DNA from: Cladophialophora immunda
Lineage: Eukaryota > Ascomycota > Eurotiomycetes > Chaetothyriales > Herpotrichiellaceae
Assembly (NCBI RefSeq): GCF_000835495.1
Contig: NW_015622541.1
Location: 3,968,001-4,032,000, forward strand
Direction: 5' to 3'
DNA: 64,000 bases
Position numbers and translations under genes: made by a program. Below the pieces are notes generated by a model. That model made no database searches. It was not told where the DNA came from and was given only the letters and a program-made list of their open reading frames with translations. Positions 1 through 10,982 of the stretch are shown piece after piece (position 1 is the stretch's first letter; every line of letters begins with the position of its first letter).

Positions 1-1050
1 ATGATACGGTGCTTTTCTTGTCTTTTGCTGCGTCCGCCTCTTGTCGATTCAACCTTTGCGCCTCCAAATCGAGGTCCCATGCGCATATCACTCCATCTCG
101 GCCACCAGTGTATCTAGACTATTGCTCAGTATTCGTTCGCCGCGATCGAAATGAAGGGGACGGTTGCGCACAGTATTGAGCGATCCTCGTCAAATGCTAA
201 CCCGTTCACCCCAAGCCGATGGCCACCTGGCGTACTTGCCAGAGGCAGTACTGCTCACCGTTAGCCATGCGCACCCCGAGTGAGAGCAAAGATGACAAAC
301 CATAGCTGATCCTCTGGCGCTTCTTCTTGGCCATATGCGGTTGATGTGGAAGCCCCTCGATTCTCGAACCTTTGCGACAAGACAATTGGGTCTCTCTCAA
401 CCGGCCATCTCTGCAGGATCCAGTCAAAAGAACACTACCGTGGCCACGATTTTGCCTCCGATGTTCTCTACGGAGGTTGCAGAAGCATGGAAGAGCTGCA
501 TCGGCAGATCAGGTAGTATTTAGCCTGCGCCGTTGTGAAGTGCGGGCGCAGTGGACTGCGGATGGTACGCCAGTCAGGAGCTAGTCCTGCGAGTGCCTGT
601 TCGAGAAGCTGGGGGCGGGACGGAGCCAGCCACTTTCTTCAAGATAATCTTACCGGCTGGAATTAACCCGAAGCGTAGGATATAGGACGAGGGAAGTTGC
701 TCTCGTGCGTGATTCTGCTTGGTTGAGTTCGCAGCCTCAATATAACATACCTCGAAAGGTCTGATTTGTGGTTGAACGTGATAAACTGGTATCTACAAAT
801 AATATCAAGGCCCTTCGCAGATGGCATTTTCAACAACTCTGGCTTTCTCCAACACGCATTCCAACCAAGGCCCTGGGCCAAAAGAAACCACAAAGCGACC
901 CATCACCCAACAAGCTCCCATGACATGTCAATCTTCCAAATTCTACACAATGCGATCCCCATTAGTGCTGCCGTGCGACATGGACATAGCCGTTCCATCA
1001 TAGGTCTCCAGGACTCAAAAGGTGGTCATCCGATTTCCCAGCCTTGTCCA
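1..1050. other. No recognisable gene
   Basis: Only short open frames without family resemblance are seen. The part next to position 1051 is probably the 3' untranslated region of the kinase gene that ends there. Confidence 0.4.
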
Positions 1051-3371
1051 CTACTTGGCTGGCGGCGGTCCGCCGGATCCGGCTTCCAAAACGTGGGTGT
1101 GGCCTTCTGCATGGTGAACAGTCCCGTTCTCTTCTTGATAGCAGACTCTTGCGCCCAATACCCAGTCGTCCTCAAGCACTTCTTCCATCGTCGCTCGTTC
1201 GGCTGGGTCGATTTTGAGCATGCGGCCAATGATGTGGCGGCTTTCCCGCGGAAGAATGCGGAGCAGTCGCCATGGGCCTTTGATCACTTCCTGCTTATCC
1301 CCACCAGATGTCGAAGGCCGCCCTTCATCCACGCTTTCCGAGTGGTGATGATGATGATGTGACGCATTAGCACTGCCGTTGGCTTCGCCATGTTGTCGCG
1401 AGGCGTTATCTTCGCTCGGACTTAGATGCGAAGATTTCCGGGGGTGTGAATCTGGGACAGGCGTGCCCGGTGTAGGCGGAGAAGCGAACAGTTTGTAGGA
1501 GTTGTCGACAAGTCGTGGCTGTTTCCACGGGAAGCGGCGAAGTGACATGCAGCAGAAGATGATTGCCAAAGACCAGATATCTGTCGCTGTCGGGTCGTAC
1601 TTCTTTTCCTCATACACCTCCGGGGCGAGATAAGGATCCGATCCAACAATTCCTGCAACATCATCATATTAGCGTACCTTTTCATGCCAGGGGTGCGATG
1701 ACAAACCTGAAGCGAGTACAATTTCGTTCTCAAAAGGATACCGGAACACTGTGGCACTTCCAAAGTCGATCAGCTTCATGATGCCGTGCTCGCTCACCAC
1801 CACATTATCCAATTTGAGATCACGATGTGCGAGCCCCATACTGTGCAGATAGCTGACACCATTGACAATTTGAAGGAAAGAACATGCAATCTCCTCTCTC
1901 GTCATCTTGCCCGTCATCACGATGGCAAAGAGATCGTAGGGGGCATACTCCATCACCTCAAACCATCGATGGTTTTCCTGGATGATGTCCATGGTTTCAA
2001 TAATATTGCCATGATGTAGAGTTGAGCCGATACAGAACTCTGCCGTGACTTTCTTCGAGTAGTCCTTCTCGCTCTCCCAGGAATGTTTCTCCCGGAATTG
2101 TTTCACGGCAAAGGTGACTCCGTCGCTGCTTCGCTTGAGTAACCTCACGGAGCCACCTGCGCCAGAGCCGAGCACCTTGCCGAATTTTCCATACTTCGCC
2201 TCAAGGCTGTGATCATCCATAAAGGGAACATTGGACGGTGGAGCTTGGTGGGGAGGCGTCCTGGTTCCCGATCTCTGACTGGACTTGCGCGAGGCTGGGA
2301 CTGTGGATGCCAGTGAGTCTGGCTGGTTATTGTGCTTCTTGTGGCCGTGACCAAGCCTGAAGAATCGTTTTAGTTCAGACATTGATCCATGTTTCCTCCC
2401 GTCTAAGCCGCTCTTCTCGCTACCACTATCCGTGACGTGGGAATAAGGATCCTTCTTGTTCGATCCAAATATTGATCCTCGCTTGTCAGAGAGCTCTGTA
2501 GAACTTGATTGTCGTGGTATCCGCTCTGCCGCCGCCGCGATAGCTGGGGCTAGGGATCCTCTTCCCAGGCTTCCGAAATGCCGCGGCTCAGGCGGCTTTT
2601 GTAGAGCACCCGGTTGTGGGGAGGAAGGTCGAAGTTTGGGTGTCCCAACGGGACTCTGGTCCGCTGGGCTCGCAGATTCAGAGGGACCAATCTCAAATTT
2701 GGCTATCCGTCTCTCATGCCCTTGTTCTGACTTCGCCGGGGCTTGTTCGGAGGACCGAGGTGGGGAGACAGGATGAGAAGGCGATATGGACTGAGACAGT
2801 CCCTTTCCCTGTGAGTCTGGAGGTGGCGATGTTTGCGGAGTTATCGCGTGTTGGCCTTGCTGGCCACGTCCTGCAGAAACAGATTCTTGCTTCCCGTCTT
2901 TTGAGCCATGCGGTGTCAAGGGAGGGGATTGAAATGCAGAGGACATGGAGCCGTGGCCTTGTCTTATTGAGCCACGAGGAGTACCAGGCGTCTCACTGTC
3001 TCTTGAAGGGACCTGAGAGCTTTTTGTCAGCTTGATACAGTAAGATGGAAGGTTCCGCATACCCGTGAGGGAGGCATAGACACCGGTTCGTAGGCAAAAT
3101 TCGCCATGCGGTTTTCCTGCAGCCGGGACTTTTGTAGAGACATGGCCAAATTCCTGATCTGTTCGTGGGCTTCGGGACTGAGCTCCTCATTCTTCACCCC
3201 GCCAGCTTGGGAAGGACGCCTCGAGTCGTCCAGAGGATCTATTTCTTCATTTTCCGCAGCAAATCGCACAGCACCCTGCGTTGACTCTGGATTGTCTTTT
3301 TTCTCCGTGTTTTGTCGCCGTTCTTGCTCCGCTTTGGCATCTAGGGTCGCCGAGTCAGCCGATTGCACCAT
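1051..3371 (-). CDS. HAL4/SAT4-type serine/threonine protein kinase
   Basis: Three exons (3371-3063, 3012-1707, 1652-1051) give 738 residues. The first ~375 residues are Ser/Pro-rich and probably disordered. The kinase domain follows: glycine loop [11 protein letters not shown] near residue 383, FAVKQF lysine, HRDLKLDNV near 499, LIDFGSA, and YLAPEV rebuilt across the second intron. The stretch from DFG to APE ([12 protein letters not shown]) is typical of the yeast Hal4/Hal5/Npr1 group, which regulates potassium and nutrient transporters at the plasma membrane; that role is inferred by family. The C-terminal third has a Ser/His-rich insert with a run of histidines before the last kinase helix ([18 protein letters not shown]). 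The start is the first ATG of exon 1. All splice sites are GT-AG. Confidence 0.9.
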
Positions 3372-5492
3372 GATTTCTGCTCCTTCACCAGCTCTCGCGT
3401 ACCTGTGTCGTCTTTGGCGTCGTCGCCGGGGAGAAACATCGCGGACAGGTTGGAGGGCATGTTATCGGAAGATCGTGGGCCGGAAGCGTGGTGATTTGCG
3501 GTAGAGATCGGAAGCGAGGGTAAACGACTACATTAACGAGTGGTGGTGTCTGCCAAACTTTGCCGAGAACCGCGAAAACGTGAGATATGGCTAGAAATGA
3601 AAGATCTGAGTCGAATTCATGTTAGAATAGAGATTACTATCAGAGAACACTGCGTTGGGGTGACTCGCCGGGGGGGACAGATGAGCTAATACGGGTAGCG
3701 AAAAGGCATTGGCGCGGGTCAGGAAGGGCGGCGGAACTCACATGCTGTTCAGTTACGTCGAATGCGAGATTTTAATCTCTTGCTTCCGATCTATTAAACG
3801 CAATCGGAAGGACCGAGAAGAAGCGGATCTGGTGGAGCGACAGTTGGACAGATGAGAAGGTAGGAAGTGAGACAGCAGGAGGCAGGATGGCAGAGGCCTT
3901 GGTGGACTGGCATATGAAAGCGGTGGCCCAAAGGATGTCAGGTACAGTAATAACAGCTGTATGCTCACTTAATAACCCAAGACGGGCTTTTGGAAAAATG
4001 CGCCAGGACAAGCGGGAGAAATTTCAGCGACTCAGCGAAGCCACCACCACGGGTTACCACCACTGGCAACCTAGCGCAACGAGACGAAAAAAGGTGGGAT
4101 GTTCGCAAGTTGCCCCGCCACTGGCCCATCGCAGCGTATCATTGCTGCTTCCAGCGGGGAGGTGTTGTACCGACTGCGTTCTCAGAGCTCCTCTACTTGG
4201 TGCAGTGGTTCGATGGCCCTGGGGAAACAGCAGGACCCTTTTTCCCTTCTGACCATGGCACAAATGTCATTTGGGCTGACAAGGTCAAGCTCATGAGCCC
4301 GGCTCACGGGAACCAACCTTGACGACGATGGGGGATCCAGATGGCGTCCCATGCCGTTATTCCTTCTACCACCACCACCACTCATCACTGCCTACCTAGG
4401 TGACTATTACTACTGGGGGAAAGGCGTTGCTTGTGTTTGGACGGGTCATTGAGCGGAGCGCAGAAACGGCCGACCGGGTTTGGGTTGTGTGACAAACACC
4501 TGCACTCTTCTCAAGCTGCTTCTCCCATTCTTGTTACCTGGTGTTTTCGCTCTATTTTTGCCTCCAGCGCCTTGTCCTAGGATTTCCTTCCGGCCCAGCC
4601 GGACACAATATGATGACAATGCTGCATACCTACTTTACGTATCATACACCTTACCCGTTCGCGACTGACGACGTCTCGGTGTCTGCCTGAACGCGAGGCA
4701 GAAGGTTCTTTCAGGCAAGACGTCATCTTTGTTCTCGTATTCTTTTGGAAGCTTCCGAGTGAACGAGTCATCTTCGCCAGACCGAGGGTCTTTTGATTTG
4801 AGCATGCGGATACAAGGACCGTTTTGCATTACATGTGCCATTGGGCCTAATTCTCACATTGTGTGGTCATCCTAATCCACCGGAACCCAGGGGCATCTTC
4901 GTTCTTGGGATGCCGCCGTCCCCACGGGGTCGCGTGGTTGTCTGAGGTCGTGCTTTTATGCAAGATAGTCGAAAGGTAGTTAGGACAATGAACCAATATC
5001 CCTTCTCGGTCGGAGTTTGCCCATTCCCTTTCGGCTTTCTCTCGGCTATCCATTGAGCAGTCCACAGTCTCGAGGGATGATAGAATAAGATCATCTCCGT
5101 TCTGAACGTAGTGTTTGCCCCCCATGACCCATTGTCCTTGAATGCGTTGCGGCAAAGGGCGCCCTGCTATGACCCAATTGAGGGTTCGGGCGGGTGTCGA
5201 TCATCGGCCTTGGTCCCGAGGCAACTTTGCTCGCATGTTCGCAGGAGACATGCCCAAAGATCGTGACCTGGTCATACAAGGGGATATTGTCCAGGTCCTC
5301 GCCTATTCACGGACTGCTCGGCTCGTCGTGTGGAGGTGCAGGAGCTGTCAACTGTAGATATCGACAGGTCCCGCAAGTATCTCCTTGGTTGAATGCTGCA
5401 GCCTTCGACCAGGTGATCAATGTGCACTGCAATCAGAGCTACTCCGAGGCTCATTCGAGTTGGCACACTTGTAGATGATCTGGCGGCTCGGG
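3372..5492. other. Intergenic, no gene recognised
   Basis: About 2.1 kb between two minus-strand genes. Open frames here are short, mutually overlapping and lack domains. The right side next to 3371 should hold the promoter and leader of the kinase. A short ACC/CCA run lies near 4370-4382. Confidence 0.4.
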
Positions 5493-6007
5493 TTACGGCA
5501 CGACTTTGACGCCGATGGATTTGCATTGCCACATGATGCATTTGCAAAGACCTTCAAGACTCAATCCAGATAGCCGTGTCTCACTTTGCTTGATTTTTGC
5601 AATCTCGAATATGTGTTTGAGTGAAACGGTGCCGACACTTTCGTGGCCTGGTCGTTTTGCGCCCTTGATTTTGCCCTTGACCTCTTTTACTCCAGCTGCT
5701 TGGAGGAGTAGCCACGATGTGTTGGGCGTGCGGATGTCGAAGCTGAAGGAGCGATCTGGCCGGACTGTCACTCGCGCTGGTATGGGTACACCGGGGGTAA
5801 TATGTGCGGTTCGGGCATTGAATTCCTTCTCCGACATCAGTATGGCCACTTCTCTGAGCCTCTAGCGAATATCCCTACCTTGCAGAAATCCATGCTCTTG
5901 ACACCTTTGCTACCAAGGGCCGGACCAACTGGCGGGCTCGGACTGGCTTGACCGGCGCCAACAATCAGTTTGACAATCTGGTCACGAGCAGGCGCCTTCT
6001 TCGCCAT
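5493..6007 (-). CDS. Mitochondrial large-subunit ribosomal protein uL11m
   Basis: Two exons (6007-5879, 5825-5493; intron 53 nt) encode 153 residues of the L11 family. The N-terminal domain shows the loop [17 protein letters not shown] followed by MDFC and EFNART across the splice. The C-terminal RNA-binding domain has RTPNTSWLL and [13 protein letters not shown]. uL11 forms the base of the ribosomal stalk in the GTPase centre. The start [16 protein letters not shown] lies close to the bacterial L11 start, so any mitochondrial import signal is internal or very short. Length and sequence fit the mitochondrial paralogue, homologous to yeast Mrpl19, rather than cytosolic L12. The acceptor used is AAG; using the preceding GAG instead would add one lysine. 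Confidence 0.88.
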
Positions 6008-6594
6008 TATGGTCTTGTATTTGGCAGATTCAGTGGGAGGATAGGGTCGTAAAAGCAGGGGCCGACTGACGTCGAGAGGGACTCTTCAATTCTGCTGCAA
6101 GAAACGACTATGCTCGCAGTGGAGAGATGAAGGATTGATTGATAGGGAGCTTGAGATTGCGCTGAATCTCGAAAATATTGAAGCTCAACTCAATAAAGCA
6201 AACTTGACCCCTGTAGCGCCAGCTGCAAGGAGCGCAGTTACGGGCGACTAAGCCTTGCAAGATCTAGCGCAGGTTGCTGACTGGTGTCCCGTGTGCATCC
6301 GCCGAGATGGCCACAAGGGCGCCTGGGCTCGGGCAGGCCTGCAAAGGGGAAGCCTAGCCTTAAAATTTCTGTTAGTCAGTGGGCGGCTCTTTAAGTGCGA
6401 CAACGATTTCCCCCAAGGCACTGCTGGCATCCCATTCGCCTATGGTGACGTCGAGTTCCCCTGGATGGCTGATGCATCAGGTACTCCCCCGTACATCCAT
6501 AGGCTTACATTCTGCCTGTTGTAATTGATAAAACACCTCGTCGGTTTCCCGGTCATATTCTCTTCTGATTCTGCGTCGCAGTACTACAGACAAC

Positions 6595-7853
6595 ATGAAT
6601 TGGTTCAAACAGCAGTTAGCCAACGTTGTGGGCACCGAGGAGCCCGAATATGGGCCTACAGCAGTCCAACCGGTTACCAAGCAGGATGTGCCCTACTCCA
6701 TCCTCTCCAAGGATGATCTGCGGTGGAAGGCCATGGACCACACAAATGTCGAGACCGAGACGTTTTATTTCTATACCGACGACGGGACGACCGCCATGGC
6801 TCAAGTCATCTACAGCAATGTTGGGTAAGGGTGGCACGATAGGCGTGAAGGTTGTTTCTGCATTTGCGCTGACTATCAATTGGCAGGGGACTCCATACTA
6901 CGGCACAGTTCAATAGCAAAATCTTCAACTACGAAGGCCCCGGAAAACATCTCTGGTGCTCAGACCCATTGAAAGACTACGGCTTCGACGAGCCAAAGAC
7001 AAGCTTCTACGCCGACAATGTGGCTCTGGAAATGAACGAGGCGGGTGACACGTACACAATCAAGTCTGCCAGAAATGACAACTGCATTGTCAACTTGACC
7101 GTTAAAAGAGCGGCGCCGGGATTTCAACTCGGCAAAGATGGCACAACCTACTTTGGCACCGATAAGAACCACCCTTGGGGGTCTATGCGCCACGCCTTCT
7201 GGCCGCGGTGTACAGTGACCGGCACCATGCAGACGCCCACGAAGACGTACAACTTGGAAGGCAAAGGCACTTATATCTACGCTCTGCAGGGGATGAAACC
7301 ACACCACCTGGCAAATAGATGGAACTTTGCCAACATCCATACAAAAGACTACTCGGCCGTCCTCATGGAATACACGACACCTGCCTCTTATGGGAACACT
7401 ACGGTTGGAGTTGGGGGCATTGCTAAAGACGGCGAATTGATATGCGCTGGTGAATGTACCGCCGAACATCTCACGTCCATGCGAGAGACACCTCACGATT
7501 GGCCAGAACCAAGGACGATCTTATGGAAATGGAGTGGGCAGGAGGATGGCAAGGCTGTTCACAGTGAAGTCAGAGGCAGTCTGCCGGTCAAGTCAGATCG
7601 GGTCGATGTCCTGGCACATTTGCCCGGCTTTGTTAAGTCCTTCATTGGTCACGCGACCGGCCTGAAACCACACATCTTCCAGGTAAGGAACCCCGGCTCC
7701 CTTCGTGTAACGTCTTTTGCAGAGAGCAATCGATACTAATGTGTTGACCAGTATCTATCAAACGATGAACTCGAGCTGAAAGTCAAGGTTGGCGACGAGG
7801 CAGAGGTCTCCGAGCCCGGCAAAGTGTTCACTGAGGCGACGTTCATCTCATAA
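6595..7853 (+). CDS. svf1: Survival factor Svf1
   Basis: Three exons (6595-6824, 6887-7682, 7752-7853) give 375 residues, the usual Svf1 length. The start [13 protein letters not shown] is a typical amphipathic Svf1 N-terminus, which in yeast attaches the protein to Golgi and ER membranes. Family signatures include [11 protein letters not shown], the [13 protein letters not shown] segment after intron 1, [26 protein letters not shown] and the end [12 protein letters not shown]. Svf1 is a double lipocalin-like protein that in yeast moves ceramide and supports survival under oxidative and cold stress. Introns are 62 and 69 nt with standard GT-AG ends. Frame is kept through both joins. Confidence 0.93.
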
Positions 7854-8273
7854 AGACAAGATCCCCAATCAAGTTTCTTGTACTCATGACATTGCATGAC
7901 TGGAATAGAAATTGGACGAGGGCTGGATAGGTAAACCATGGTTTGAATATGGGAGATGCTATGTCCTTAGCAAGCTGTTTAATGTGTAATTCTTCGATAC
8001 TCTTTATGTCGTTCTTAACTGGGCCGGTCCTCAGTCTAAGTTTTTCTTTTCCCTTCTCTTCCACAGATTCACTTCACTTCTTACAGATGGTCGTCAACTT
8101 ATTTCACTTCGGTTCTTCGACTCCTGCCACTCTCCTCATCCGCTCACCTCTCGTTCAAGCACCGAGTGCCGACAAAGCTCTTACAGTTCCCGCCTACTCT
8201 TCACTCTCATCTCTCCTCCCTTGCACCGTTGCGTACTGCCGCTCTGCTTCAGAGTTTCCTGCCGGATCTCAAC
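7854..8273 (+). other. Intergenic: svf1 3' end and histone H4 variant promoter
   Basis: Pyrimidine-rich tracts (for example TTTTTCTTTTCCCTTCTCTT near 8040-8059) lie upstream of the histone-like gene, as is common in fungal promoters and leaders. No gene seen. Confidence 0.4.
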
Positions 8274-9145
8274 ATGCCAGGGTACCAGCTCCCCATGCGT
8301 GGGAAGGGCTTGCACGGCCCGACAGTTCCAAGACGCCACAGGAAGGTCTTACGAGACAATATAAAAGCCATCAGTGAGTTTGTTCTCATTCGACTGTCGT
8401 AAACGATTCTGGCCCTGGATCTAACTGGTCTTTTCACCAACAGCAAAGGGAGACATCAGGTATGGGTGAAACCCCACGAACTCACTTATGTCGGCATGCT
8501 GATTCGACCATGTTTGATGCAGACGACTCGCACGCCGAGGAGGTGTTTATCGAGTCCAGCGCGACATCTACGACGCCGCTCGCAACGTTCTGGAGGCAAG
8601 GTTGAAAGATGTGAGTCTCCAGGGAAACGAGCAAGCCGGGCTGCAATTCGCTCGAACTTCTAGCCCAACCCTCAGAGGCCTTGCTTGTCTTCTCTCCTCT
8701 GCTCTCCCAAGTCTACCGGTGGACTTTTCTTCACCTGCTGTCTAAACCTTCGGAGCTGATCCACCTGCCTGTTCTCGACGCAGATCATCAAAAACCTCAC
8801 CATCGTCCTCGGAAACTCGAGTGATCCCAATCACGAGGACGGGCGTCTCGAGGGCGTCTACGGAAAGAGAAGACGTGTAGGTGGCCACCTCGCTCGTCAG
8901 CGTTGCGTCGACGTCTGGTTATTCCGGTACATGATTGACTGATACTGATCACTGAGAATATAGACGGTCACGACGAAGGATGTCATATTTGTTCTGTATC
9001 GGGTGAGTGTTCTCCATCCTGAACCCCCCTGGTTCTTCTTCCCTCGGTCGGTCGAAGGTTGACCGGATCGTTACAGATGGGAAGTCCTGTATACGGGTTC
9101 GACCCTCCTTACACAGGAGCCAGACGCGGCGCCATTGTCCATTGA
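8274..9145 (+). CDS. Divergent histone H4 variant
   Basis: Six exons (8274-8373, 8444-8459, 8523-8610, 8784-8876, 8964-9002, 9077-9145) give 134 residues; exon 2 has only 16 nt. The H4 identity rests on RRHRKVLRDNI, then IRRLARRGGV and IYDAARNVL, KRRRTVTTKDVIFVLYR and VYGF, all in H4 order. Departures from canonical H4 (102 residues): the tail MPGYQLPMRGKGLHG keeps one lysine equivalent to K8, while K5, K12 and K16 are absent or replaced; K44 and K91 positions are tyrosine; about 16 extra residues (LGNSSDPNHEDGRLEGVYG region) sit between helix 2 and the KRRRTVT loop; twelve residues follow VYGF. All five introns are GT-AG and each join keeps frame, so the gene looks intact. Divergent H4 variants (H4v) are known in some ascomycetes; whether this one is incorporated into chromatin is unknown. 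Confidence 0.82.
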
Positions 9146-9746
9146 GATGACCCCTGAGCTCCTTGGTCACGGCCGAGGTAGGAGTTACTTCGGAGCCGAT
9201 CCGTTGTTGAAGAGTGAAGAAAAAGGAAAGAGTAAGACGGAGACCCATTTGCTCCTGTACGGCGGATATGAATGAGAAGGACCACATGCAAGCTACAATT
9301 GTGAGGGCGAAAGTCGGCCAGAACAGGATTCCGCCACGAATCGAACTTCAGGGTGCTGGCAGCCACTGTGACACCAAAGGGCTGCAATGCGTGTTGCAGC
9401 AGGTACTGGCTGAACGGCGCTGTGTGCATACGGTCTGCGGTGCTCCGGAGAAACTCTTGGACAATGGTTCAGGAGGGAGAAATTTTGCGATACTAGTAAG
9501 AGCTGGGTTGGACTACAGTTTTCAGGGGACTAAAAAAGAGTGCCAGAATATCCGTCAGAGGAGCTTTTGTGATCATTGATCATAGTAAGGAAGATCCAAT
9601 ACAAACGAGGACAGCCTCGTCCACACCTGAGAGATTTGAGGGACGGCTGCTTTCTTCATCCCTTTCACCCCCTTCCATCCTCGCTGGTCTTCCCTTGGAT
9701 AACAGTTAAGGTGTCGAACCATATCGCTCCCTATCAAACACACCGT
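9146..9746. other. Convergent intergenic region
   Basis: Shared 3' side of the histone variant and the quinone oxidoreductase. A minus-strand frame across 9109-9429 has a hydrophobic stretch in one reading, but no family support. Confidence 0.4.
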
Positions 9747-10982
9747 TTAGCACTTCAACAATAACTTCCCCGTAGTCTTCCGTCCCTCCAAGTCTATGTG
9801 TGCCTGCTTTGCGTCGCTGAGCGGGTACACCTTGTGGATTTTAATTTTCAGCTTCCCTGCCTTGATCAGGTCCAGCACACCATTTGCATAGAACTCAAGT
9901 TCCGGGCGTGTGACGATGTAGTTCATTAGAGTGGAGCGCATGATGGAGAGGTTCTTGGCCGTCAGGCGCGCGATGTTGATCGGAGGAATGGCACCAGATG
10001 CTGTTCGCGGAGAGTTAGAAATTGGTTGCAGGCAAGGCGGAAGCGAACAGGAGATAGCACGACATGTAAGAAACTGGGGATTGTGAAACTCACCGTTACC
10101 AAAGTATACAACTTTGCTTTTTCTCTTTGCGACCTCCATACTGCCTTCATAGGTATCCTTGCCCACCCCGTCAAACGTGCAGTCCACGCCCTCGCCATTC
10201 GTTAATTTCAACACCTGTTCGACCCAAGTTGGCCCGCTTGTGGCCTTGTAGTCGATCACATGCGTTGCACCGTTTTCCTTAGCAAGAGCGCACTTCTCAG
10301 GGCCGCCAGCGGTGCCGATCACTGTACATCCCATGTCACTCAGGATCTGGCAGAGGAGCAGCCCCATCCCTCCTGCGGCAGCGTGGACCAAGATCGTTTC
10401 GCCTTTCTTCACTGGGTATGCCTCTTTGACCAGCGAGAGAGCAGTCATCCCCATGAGGAAACCCCCAACCGCGTCTTCGTCCGACACACCTGGAGGGATT
10501 TTAATTGCTCGATCTGCGGGCACGGCCGTGTACTCGGCATAACCTCCTTGCTTTATCCACACCACGCGATCTCCCTCTTTGAATCCCAGTGGGTTGTTTC
10601 CTTGAATCTTTGCGACTGTGCCAGCGGCCTCTTGACCGGGGATCAGGGGATAGGATGCGGGGTACAGGCCAGTGCGGAAGTAGGTATCAATGAAGTTGAC
10701 GCCAGCAAAGTTGTTTTTCACCAGAATTTGGCCGTCCTCGAGTTTGGGCAGAGGTTGAGACTCGGTGTATTCCAGGACATCAGGGCCGCCAGTCTTGGAA
10801 AACGAGACCGCCTTCATTGTAGATGGGAGGGATGACATGGTGCGAGTTGCAGTGGAATTCGGACTGAAGCGCGGGGAGGGACTCTGGCGGAGGGATAGCT
10901 GTGAGGTGAGACTGCCGAGACGAGTGGATGCTGTCGCTGTGGTAGTTATCTTTGTCAATGTAGCTCGAGAACGTAGAGACAT
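9747..10982 (-). CDS. Zeta-crystallin-type NADPH:quinone oxidoreductase
   Basis: Two exons (10982-10094, 10000-9747) give 380 residues. The 93-nt intron is in frame, so an unspliced reading would wrongly add 31 residues; its GT-AG ends and the restored FGNASGAIPPIN favour splicing. The medium-chain reductase fold is clear: N-terminal GroES-like part with GVNFIDTYFRTGLYP and IPGQEAAGTV, and a Rossmann part with the nucleotide loop HAAAGGMGLLLCQ. No catalytic zinc ligands are seen, as expected for the quinone reductase branch. The first ~48 residues before MSSLPSTMKAVSF are rich in Arg, Ser and Thr and nearly free of acidic residues, which suggests a mitochondrial presequence. The second ATG would give a cytosolic form. 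Confidence 0.9.
   Translation of the reverse strand: MSLRSRATLTKITTTATASTRLGSLTSQLSLRQSPSPRFSPNSTATRTMSSLPSTMKAVSFSKTGGPDVLEYTESQPLPKLEDGQILVKNNFAGVNFIDTYFRTGLYPASYPLIPGQEAAGTVAKIQGNNPLGFKEGDRVVWIKQGGYAEYTAVPADRAIKIPPGVSDEDAVGGFLMGMTALSLVKEAYPVKKGETILVHAAAGGMGLLLCQILSDMGCTVIGTAGGPEKCALAKENGATHVIDYKATSGPTWVEQVLKLTNGEGVDCTFDGVGKDTYEGSMEVAKRKSKVVYFGNGEFHNPQFLTCRAISCSLPPCLQPISNSPRTASGAIPPINIARLTAKNLSIMRSTLMNYIVTRPELEFYANGVLDLIKAGKLKIKIHKVYPLSDAKQAHIDLEGRKTTGKLLLKC

Noticed and set aside
766..1362. 198-codon plus-strand frame at the 3' end of the kinase
   Set aside because: Starts without ATG and is antisense to the last kinase exon, which has clear motifs.
8784..8876. Idea that the 48-nt insertion in the H4 variant is an unspliced mini-intron
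   Set aside because: The only internal GT..AG pairs would give an intron near 30 nt, below the workable size, without a branch-like site.
9340..9365. GTTCGATTC on the minus strand, like a tRNA T-loop
   Set aside because: No matching acceptor stem, D-arm or anticodon arm at the right distances.
9109..9429. Minus-strand small ORF with a hydrophobic stretch opposite the H4 variant 3' end
   Set aside because: The hydrophobic part is in a different frame from the ATG, no convincing splice links them, and no family matches.
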